Positions 23,737 through 29,270 of a stretch of DNA of 29,270 bases are shown in pieces. Under the pieces are notes generated by a model. It saw only the letters and a list, made by a program, of their open reading frames with translations. It ran no database searches and had not been told where the DNA came from. The stretch's first letter is position 1; every line of letters begins with the position of its first letter. Both the position numbers and the translations under genes were made by a program. The DNA is from an uncultured Prevotella sp. (lineage in GTDB: Bacteria > Bacteroidota > Bacteroidia > Bacteroidales > Bacteroidaceae): positions 1 through 29,270 of the forward strand of contig CAMTJK010000003.1 in the NCBI GenBank assembly GCA_947072805.1, written 5' to 3'.

Positions 23737-25125
23737 TTACTCGGCTTTTGTTTTTGCTTTTCGTTTCTTCTTTAATTCCAATTTCGGAATCTTGATTTTT
23801 TGCCCGGCCTTCAATTCTGAATTCTTATCAAGTCCATTGTAAACTTCAATATAGCAAGACATTCCCTCACCTAACAATTGTCTTGATATACCATGAAGAG
23901 TTTCGCCTTGTCTCACTGTCTTTTCGAAATCCGTACCTATTATACGATATGCTCCGGTTCTTACACGAACGTCCATCTTATCATATACAGACGAATCAAA
24001 TTCTTTTTTATCCGTACTCTCTCTCTTCTCGTTTTCGACAACATTCTTTGTTGCTGTTTCTATTTTATCATTTCTTGTTACAACAACACTACGGTCTTTT
24101 AATGTAGACAGGGTATCATTCTTGCTTAACGTATCATTTTTCTGTTCTTTATTATCGGTATGTGCAATAGCCGCTTCAGACATACGTTTCTGTATAGAGT
24201 CTGTTCTTGTATGGACTGATATACTGTTATCTGTATCCGAATCTATTGTTTTCATTGCGAAATAATATCCCGCGCCAAAAGCCAGACCTATAAACAGAAC
24301 TGAACAAGCGCCATATAGAAGCCAGTGTAATGCACGCTTAGCCGGAGTTGTTTCCTGTATGCTGTCTTCATCGCCATCTGTTTCAGAAGATTCCATTACA
24401 TTATTATTCATGGTTTCAATATTGTCTTCCTTTTTTTCTTTCTCTTCATTATCAACAGGAGGATTGTCCTGTATTATCTTTTCATCAATAACGGCATTCT
24501 CTTCTTCCCGGCAGTCATCTACTGTATTATCATCGTTCGTTCCCGGTCCAACCGCATTAACTACATTAATGCCATAAGGTTGTACATCATCGTTGCTATT
24601 ATCTTGCGTGTCTATAGTCTTTTCATTTGCCATGTCACAAAGATTATCATCCCCGGGAGCCTCTGTCTCGGACTGATGCACATTATCTTCTGACTCTTCA
24701 TTGTTATTATCTATTACAGTATCGTTGTGCTGGTCTATTGATACTTCTTGTTCCTTTTCCAACAAAGAATCATCTTTATCATCCTTCATATCATCAAACT
24801 CGACACCCTCATTCAAGACAACAGTCTCAAACTGTGAGAAAGGCTTGTTTACCAACTCTTTCATTGTATTGTCTGGCGTAAAGGTAACCTTACCATGACG
24901 TTCTATTACGACACGTTCACCGGTATTTACATTTACGCTTTCCCTTGCTTCAACACCAATTATCTTAAATGTTCCAAGCCCTTTGATTTTCACGATGCTT
25001 TCTCTCTCCAGAGCTTCCTGCAATGTATCAAAGATTGACGTCACGAATGATTCGGCTTCATTCTTTTCTAAACCATTCTTGCTTACTAAAATATCTGCAA
25101 TATCATTTATGGATATCTTGCTCAT
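23737..25125 (-). CDS. HU DNA-binding domain fused to a membrane helix and a LysM domain
   Basis: 462 residues in four parts. (1) HU/IHF-type DNA-binding domain, residues 1-95 (KGLGTFKI, then ARESVNVNTGERVV and a strand ending TMKELVN). (2) A long acidic, Asp/Glu/Asn-rich linker, about 105-260. (3) A single membrane helix, 267-290, preceded by KR (263-264), so the N-terminus should be cytoplasmic by the positive-inside rule. (4) A periplasmic linker and a LysM domain, about 394-448 (VRQGETLHGISRQLLGEG, then AGQKIKIP), ending in a lysine-rich tail. The usual intercalating proline of the HU arm is replaced by Val66. It may connect chromosomal DNA with peptidoglycan. It starts two bases after the preceding HU gene. 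Confidence 0.88.
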   Translation of the reverse strand: MSKISINDIADILVSKNGLEKNEAESFVTSIFDTLQEALERESIVKIKGLGTFKIIGVEARESVNVNTGERVVIERHGKVTFTPDNTMKELVNKPFSQFETVVLNEGVEFDDMKDDKDDSLLEKEQEVSIDQHNDTVIDNNNEESEDNVHQSETEAPGDDNLCDMANEKTIDTQDNSNDDVQPYGINVVNAVGPGTNDDNTVDDCREEENAVIDEKIIQDNPPVDNEEKEKKEDNIETMNNNVMESSETDGDEDSIQETTPAKRALHWLLYGACSVLFIGLAFGAGYYFAMKTIDSDTDNSISVHTRTDSIQKRMSEAAIAHTDNKEQKNDTLSKNDTLSTLKDRSVVVTRNDKIETATKNVVENEKRESTDKKEFDSSVYDKMDVRVRTGAYRIIGTDFEKTVRQGETLHGISRQLLGEGMSCYIEVYNGLDKNSELKAGQKIKIPKLELKKKRKAKTKAE

Positions 25126-25127
25126 AT

Positions 25128-25412
25128 CTACTTCTTTCCTGACTTTAGTTTTTCTTTTAATGCCAAATTTGGTTTAAAACCAAGTACAAGTTTTGGGGGA
25201 ACAAGCATGCGCTGCTGCGTTGATGGATTTACCATTATACGCTCTAATTTCTTTTTTACTTCAAATGCGCCGAAATTAGGAATAACAACAGAATCATTCT
25301 CCTGGAAGCAATCACTCATAGCATTAATCACATTATTGAGCAATTTTGTTGTATCCGCTATACTATAACCGGTATTTTGAGATAATTCGGATATAAATTC
25401 CTTATTGTTCAT
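25128..25412 (-). CDS. HU/IHF-family DNA-binding protein
   Basis: 94 residues, the length of a classical HU/IHF subunit. The helical dimerisation part (1-40) is followed by the beta-arm region IPNFGAFEVKKKLERIMVNPSTQQRM, in which the intercalating proline is kept (Pro63), and the C-terminal GFKPNLALKEKLK. It binds and bends DNA. Its gene is seven bases after rimO and two bases before the HU-LysM fusion, so the two HU-type products are made together. They could form a heterodimer, anchoring the small HU to the membrane protein; this is inference. Confidence 0.9.
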   Translation of the reverse strand: MNNKEFISELSQNTGYSIADTTKLLNNVINAMSDCFQENDSVVIPNFGAFEVKKKLERIMVNPSTQQRMLVPPKLVLGFKPNLALKEKLKSGKK

Positions 25413-25419
25413 GTCTTGT

Positions 25420-26730
25420 TTACTTATTATGTGTAATTACACTGCCATATAAATCAAATTCTTCTGATGCCGTGATTTTTACATTGTAGAATCTGCCTAC
25501 TTTCAGATTACGTTCTGATGCCTTTATGAGAACTTCCGGATCAACCTCTGGAGAGCAGAATTCTGTGCGACCTATATAATAGTCACCTTCTTTTCTATCA
25601 ACAATGACTCTCAGTATCTGTCCTACTTTTGCGGCTTCTATTTCTGCACTTATATTTTGCTGGACGGCCATAAGCTTGTTGAGACGTTGCTGCTTGACTT
25701 CTGCAGGAACATCATCCTTGTAATTCTGTGCAGAATATGTGTCATCTTCTTCCGAGTAAGCAAACGCTCCCATTCTTTCAAAACGTGCCCATTTTACAAA
25801 TTCGACCAACTCGTTAAAATCTTCCTCGGTTTCTCCGGGAAAGCCAACCATCAATGTCGTCCTTAAATGTATGCCAGGAACCTCCTTGCGTATACGCGTT
25901 ATTAAATCGAATGTCTCTTGCCGTGTAACATTACGCTTCATACGCGATAACATATTGTCTGAAATATGCTGAAGGGCAATATCCAGATATTTGCATACAT
26001 TCGGCCTCTCTCTTATTACGGATAACAGTTCCCAAGGGAAATGTGTGGGATAAGCATAATGAAGCCTTATCCATTCTACGCCTTTTATCTCGGATATCCT
26101 TGTAACGAGTTCTGCAATATGATGCTGCCCATCTATATCAATTCCGTAGTATGTCAGTTCTTGTGCTATAAGTTGAAATTCCTTTGTACCTGCGGAAACG
26201 AGTTGGGTAATCTCATCAATTATCTCTTCAACAGGTCTGCTTACGTGCTTACCTGTCATGATAGGTATTGCACAATAGGCACAATGCCTGTCACATCCCT
26301 CGCTAATCTTTATATAGGCATAATGCCTTGGGGTAGTTATATGTCGAATTCCATCACATACAGAGGTGTCTGCTGCACCTAAATCATTCACCAGCTCCTT
26401 GAAATTGAATTTACCATAAAACTTATCAACTTGTGGAATCTCAGCTTCAAGTTCTTTCTGATAACGCTGTGACAAGCAGCCCATTACGTAAAGGCGTCTT
26501 ATCCTACCCTCTTCCTTCGCCCGGGCAAATTCCAATATGGTATCTATGCTTTCCTGCTTTGCATCTTCAATAAAACCGCACGTGTTTATCACTGCTATCT
26601 CACCCTGTGGTCTCTTGCTGTCATGAACACAATGATATCCGCATGCCATCAGCTTGCTCATCAGGCTCTCACTATCGACGAGATTTTTTGAGCATCCCAT
26701 CGTTATAATATCGATAGTGTTTTTCTTCAT
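25420..26730 (-). CDS. rimO: ribosomal protein S12 methylthiotransferase
   Basis: Radical-SAM enzyme that adds a methylthio group to Asp88/89 of ribosomal protein S12. Three Cys of the N-terminal methylthiotransferase domain are at 13 (TMGCSKN), 51 (NTCGF) and 85 (MGCLSQRY). The radical-SAM cluster motif is C146-x3-C150-x2-C153 (CDRHCAYC). A TRAM-like C-terminal domain follows (about 370-436). 436 residues is standard for RimO, and the TMGCSKNLVDSE start separates it from MiaB. It lies 35 bases after ftsY. Confidence 0.95.
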   Translation of the reverse strand: MKKNTIDIITMGCSKNLVDSESLMSKLMACGYHCVHDSKRPQGEIAVINTCGFIEDAKQESIDTILEFARAKEEGRIRRLYVMGCLSQRYQKELEAEIPQVDKFYGKFNFKELVNDLGAADTSVCDGIRHITTPRHYAYIKISEGCDRHCAYCAIPIMTGKHVSRPVEEIIDEITQLVSAGTKEFQLIAQELTYYGIDIDGQHHIAELVTRISEIKGVEWIRLHYAYPTHFPWELLSVIRERPNVCKYLDIALQHISDNMLSRMKRNVTRQETFDLITRIRKEVPGIHLRTTLMVGFPGETEEDFNELVEFVKWARFERMGAFAYSEEDDTYSAQNYKDDVPAEVKQQRLNKLMAVQQNISAEIEAAKVGQILRVIVDRKEGDYYIGRTEFCSPEVDPEVLIKASERNLKVGRFYNVKITASEEFDLYGSVITHNK

Positions 26731-26765
26731 AAAGAAATTTATTGGTACAAATCCTTATAGGTAGT

Positions 26766-27725
26766 TTATTTCCTGTTGTTAAACAGAGAATCTACAAACT
26801 GATTTTTGTCAAACAACTGCAAATCTTCCATGCCCTCACCAAGTCCGATATATTTTACAGGCACTTTCAACTGATCGCTAATACCTATAACCACACCGCC
26901 CTTGGCTGTACCGTCAAGCTTGGTAATTGCCAACGATGTTATCTGAGTAACTGCAGAAAATTGCTTCGCCTGTTCAAAAGCATTCTGACCGGTACTTCCG
27001 TCCAAAACAAGCATTATTTCATCCGGTGCCTGCGGCAGTACTTTCTTCATTACATCTTTTATTTTCTTAAGCTCATTCATCAGTCCCACCTTATTATGAA
27101 GACGACCTGCTGTATCTATTATCACCACATCGGCACCATTTGCCTTCGCACTACTCAGGGTATCGAAAGCGACAGATGCCGGATCGCTACCCATTTGTTG
27201 CTTGATGACAGGCACACCGACGCGCTCTCCCCAGATACACAGCTGTTCTACTGCAGCTGCCCTGAATGTATCTGCTGCTCCAAGATAAACTTTCTTGCCT
27301 GCTTGTTTGAATTGGTATGCCAGCTTTCCGATGGTTGTGGTCTTCCCTACTCCATTGACTCCTACTATCAATATAACATATGGGGTATGGTCTGTCGGTA
27401 AGTCCCACTTGTCATTGTCACCGTTATTGTTCTCTGTAAGAAGTGCTGCTATTTCTTCGCAAAGTATTTGGTTTAGTTCGGACGTTCCTACATATTTGTC
27501 TCTTGCCACACGCTCTTCTATACGTCTTATTATTTTCAAAGTCGTGTCTACTCCGACATCACTTGTTATCAGGACCTCTTCGAGATTGTCTAATACATCA
27601 TCATCTACCTTTGATTTACCGGCTACGGCTCGGGCAAGTTTGTCAAATACACTTACTTTTGTCTTTTCCAAACCTTTATCCAGTGTCTCCTTCTTTTTCC
27701 TGTTAAATAATCCGAAAATACCCAT
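26766..27725 (-). CDS. ftsY: signal recognition particle receptor GTPase
   Basis: Docks SRP-ribosome complexes at the membrane for co-translational insertion. 319 residues with a short N-terminal extension instead of the long acidic A domain of E. coli, then the N domain (about 20-100) and the G domain. GTPase motifs are GVNGVGKTTT (P-loop), DTAGRLHNK, and TKLDGTAKGG. It is the first gene of the ftsY-rimO-HU-HU/LysM operon, with a -7 box 16 bases upstream of the ATG. Confidence 0.96.
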   Translation of the reverse strand: MGIFGLFNRKKKETLDKGLEKTKVSVFDKLARAVAGKSKVDDDVLDNLEEVLITSDVGVDTTLKIIRRIEERVARDKYVGTSELNQILCEEIAALLTENNNGDNDKWDLPTDHTPYVILIVGVNGVGKTTTIGKLAYQFKQAGKKVYLGAADTFRAAAVEQLCIWGERVGVPVIKQQMGSDPASVAFDTLSSAKANGADVVIIDTAGRLHNKVGLMNELKKIKDVMKKVLPQAPDEIMLVLDGSTGQNAFEQAKQFSAVTQITSLAITKLDGTAKGGVVIGISDQLKVPVKYIGLGEGMEDLQLFDKNQFVDSLFNNRK

Positions 27726-27741
27726 AATACATTATTTTCTG

Positions 27742-27749
27742 CAAATGTA
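27742..27749 (-). promoter_or_regulatory. -7 promoter box for ftsY operon
   Basis: The minus strand reads TACATTTG, an exact TAnnTTTG match, with the ftsY ATG starting 16 bases beyond it. No clear TTTG at the -33 position was seen. The predicted leader is very short, about ten bases. Confidence 0.6.
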
Positions 27750-27843
27750 CAACAAAATCATGAGATTATACACTTGCAGAATAAAGAAATTGATTTTTAG
27801 CGAGTTTTCTTTATTTTAAATATGATTTTTCAGAACCGGCCAA

Positions 27844-28995
27844 CTACCCCTCCTTTTTCGTCAGCGGCACGAGAACACTGAATGTACTGCCTTCGCCGAG
27901 TACAGATTCCACTTCTACATCACCGCCATTCTTGCGTGCAAAATCCTGGCACAGCTGCAATCCGAGTCCGCTTCCCTCTTCGTTGCTTGTACCATAAGTT
28001 GTTTCGCCACTATGGAACAGACCTTCTATGCGGTTCTCGCTGATGCCCACACCGTGATCTCGCACGCTTATCTTGGCATAGTCACCAGCACGACGTGCTG
28101 TTATATCGATACTGCTGCCCTCGTTACTGAACTTTATGGCATTGCTGATAAAGTTTCTGATAACTGTTTTCAGCATGTCGTTATCGGCATGTACAACAAG
28201 GTTGTCATCGCCAAGATCACAGTTCAGCCTTATGTGTTTGGTATCGGCTATCATCACAAAGATATCAACCACACCTGGAATAACGTCATTCAGGTCGAAG
28301 TCTTGATATACTACATTCAAACGTCCTGTCTGGCTTTTCGTCCACTTTAACAGGTTGTCAAGCAAATTGTGTGTCTCTTCCGATTCTTTGTTTGCCTTAT
28401 CTATGAGAGAAAACAGTTCCGGACCAATAAGCTCGGGTGATACTGTGTTTACGAATAAATTCAGAACCATACGGATGCTTGCCATCGGTGAGCGCAAATC
28501 GTGCGCAATGACAGAGTACATTTTATCGCGATTGCTTATGGTACGCTTCAGTTCCTCATTCTGTCTTACAATTATCCGACGTGCGGCAACGAGAGATATC
28601 TGTTGCATCACACGCATTATAAGTTCTTCCTTATTGAAAGGCTTGGTAAGAAAATCGCTCGCTCCTACCTGAAAACCATGTACAAGATCTGAAGGAGTGT
28701 TGAGTGCTGTAAGGAAAATGATAGGGATGTCTCTCGTCTCAGGATCCTTTTTAAGGATAACTGCAGTATCAAAGCCGTTGATATCGGGCATCATGACGTC
28801 TAACAGTATCAGGTCGGGATGTTCAGACTTTGCTTTTTCTACACAATCGCGCCCATTGGTAGCCGTACAAATCTGAAATTTTTCGTTAGTTAACAGAATC
28901 TTCAGCAATAACACATTGCTTACAACATCATCTACTATGAGTACTTTATAGTCACTACGGTTTATTTTCGATTCCAATGCGTCTCCACATTCCAT
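27844..28995 (-). CDS. soluble hybrid response regulator-histidine kinase
   Basis: 383 residues with no membrane segment. The N-terminal receiver domain (about 14-130) has the acidic pair DD22-23, phospho-acceptor Asp66 (LLLDVMMPD) and Lys118 (FLTKPF). It is followed by a coiled segment, the HisKA domain with His165 (VIAHDLRSPM), and an ATPase domain with N box (RNFISNAIKFS), G1 (DHGVGI) and G2 (GSGLGL). This is a cytoplasmic signalling protein that could be controlled by another kinase through its receiver. The open frame continues 36 bases upstream to 29031, but a -7 box lies at 29021-29028, so the ATG at 28995 is chosen. No response regulator partner gene is seen in the window. Confidence 0.9.
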   Translation of the reverse strand: MECGDALESKINRSDYKVLIVDDVVSNVLLLKILLTNEKFQICTATNGRDCVEKAKSEHPDLILLDVMMPDINGFDTAVILKKDPETRDIPIIFLTALNTPSDLVHGFQVGASDFLTKPFNKEELIMRVMQQISLVAARRIIVRQNEELKRTISNRDKMYSVIAHDLRSPMASIRMVLNLFVNTVSPELIGPELFSLIDKANKESEETHNLLDNLLKWTKSQTGRLNVVYQDFDLNDVIPGVVDIFVMIADTKHIRLNCDLGDDNLVVHADNDMLKTVIRNFISNAIKFSNEGSSIDITARRAGDYAKISVRDHGVGISENRIEGLFHSGETTYGTSNEEGSGLGLQLCQDFARKNGGDVEVESVLGEGSTFSVLVPLTKKEG

Positions 28996-29020
28996 AAGCT
29001 TCGCTTTTTTCTTTGTATTG

Positions 29021-29028
29021 CAAATATA
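29021..29028 (-). promoter_or_regulatory. -7 promoter box for the hybrid kinase gene
   Basis: The minus strand reads TATATTTG, an exact TAnnTTTG match, 25 bases before the ATG at 28995. It fixes the start, because the upstream candidate (29031) would precede the transcript. No -33 TTTG is visible at the expected spacing. Confidence 0.6.
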
Positions 29029-29031
29029 CAC

Positions 29032-29270
29032 AAATTATTCTAAAAAAGTAATTTTTCTCGTTTTTTTTGTACATTGTGTATCATTTGGTAGTATATTGAG
29101 AATATATTCCAAAATTACATTTACAGCAAATGTGGCTGTTAAAGATAATTTTTAAGCACCAATTGATTCGTAAGAATTTAATCAAAATTGCTCATTAGAC
29201 TGTATGTGATATAACACGTATAACATTTATTTACTTTTATGAAAAATCTTGACTTTAACGTGTGTTAATC
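29032..29270. other. gene-free right edge of the window
   Basis: AT-rich sequence with no supported gene on either strand. It holds the region upstream of the hybrid kinase promoter and a small palindrome, TATATT-GAG-AATATA at 29092-29106. Nothing else of note was seen. Confidence 0.5.

Noticed and set aside
26742..27401. 219-residue plus-strand frame opposite ftsY
   Set aside because: No recognisable domain and fully overlapped by ftsY with all its GTPase motifs.
27780..27815. AT-only 10-bp inverted repeat (AATAAAGAAA/TTTCTTTATT) after the hybrid kinase gene
   Set aside because: No GC pairs to speak of and no clear T tail on the minus strand; could be chance in AT-rich DNA.
27295..27819. 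174-residue plus-strand frame opposite the start of ftsY
   Set aside because: Serine/leucine-rich shadow of the ftsY reading frame with no family resemblance.
29092..29106. Palindrome TATATT-GAG-AATATA upstream of the kinase promoter
   Set aside because: Short and AT-only; it lies about 65 bases from the -7 box with no repeat of the site, so support as an operator is too weak.

Overview
The window looks like a chromosomal segment of an anaerobic member of the Bacteroidales, most likely Prevotella or a close relative. The evidence is the low GC content, gene starts preceded by the Bacteroidetes -7 promoter motif TAnnTTTG, a complete Bat (Bacteroides aerotolerance) cluster, a DUF4270 lipoprotein, the phylum-typical pairing of a short GT5-like protein with panC, and genes for methylmalonyl-CoA metabolism (succinate/propionate fermentation). 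I see no tRNA, rRNA, CRISPR array, insertion sequence or phage gene. This is dense core-genome territory.

Left part (1-6960). A plus-strand operon encodes methylmalonyl-CoA epimerase, the carboxyltransferase (alpha) subunit MmdA, a 51-residue small subunit and a biotin carrier protein, and it ends at a strong 15-bp hairpin terminator. panC-panD (pantothenate synthesis) follow on the minus strand. Divergent from panC are a truncated GT5/glycogen-synthase-like protein, a DUF4270 lipoprotein and a 43-residue small protein. The coding sequence of the small protein contains a hairpin terminator that can serve both convergent transcription units.

Middle (6992-23468, all minus strand). A UvrD/PcrA helicase lies downstream of a short sigma-70 factor. 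Beyond a 194-base spacer with two inverted repeats is a tightly packed 13-kb run. In transcription order it is moxR, DUF58, a BatD-like membrane protein, batA, a batB-batC fusion, a batD-batE fusion, a PAP2 phosphatase, a queA-type gene, a DUF2027/Smr protein and glutamine-dependent NAD synthetase. The MoxR ATPase, three vWA proteins (DUF58, BatA, BatB), TPR segments and BatD ectodomains probably form an envelope-associated chaperone-like assembly.

Right part (23737-29270, minus strand). ftsY, rimO, a small HU-like protein and an unusual HU-transmembrane-LysM fusion form one operon, with a -7 promoter upstream of ftsY and a hairpin after the fusion gene. A soluble response regulator-histidine kinase hybrid, with its own promoter motif, lies at the right edge.

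The most interesting objects are the HU-TM-LysM protein, which could physically connect DNA to peptidoglycan, the doubly fused Bat cluster, and the terminator embedded in a tiny coding gene. The rest is largely ordinary housekeeping.
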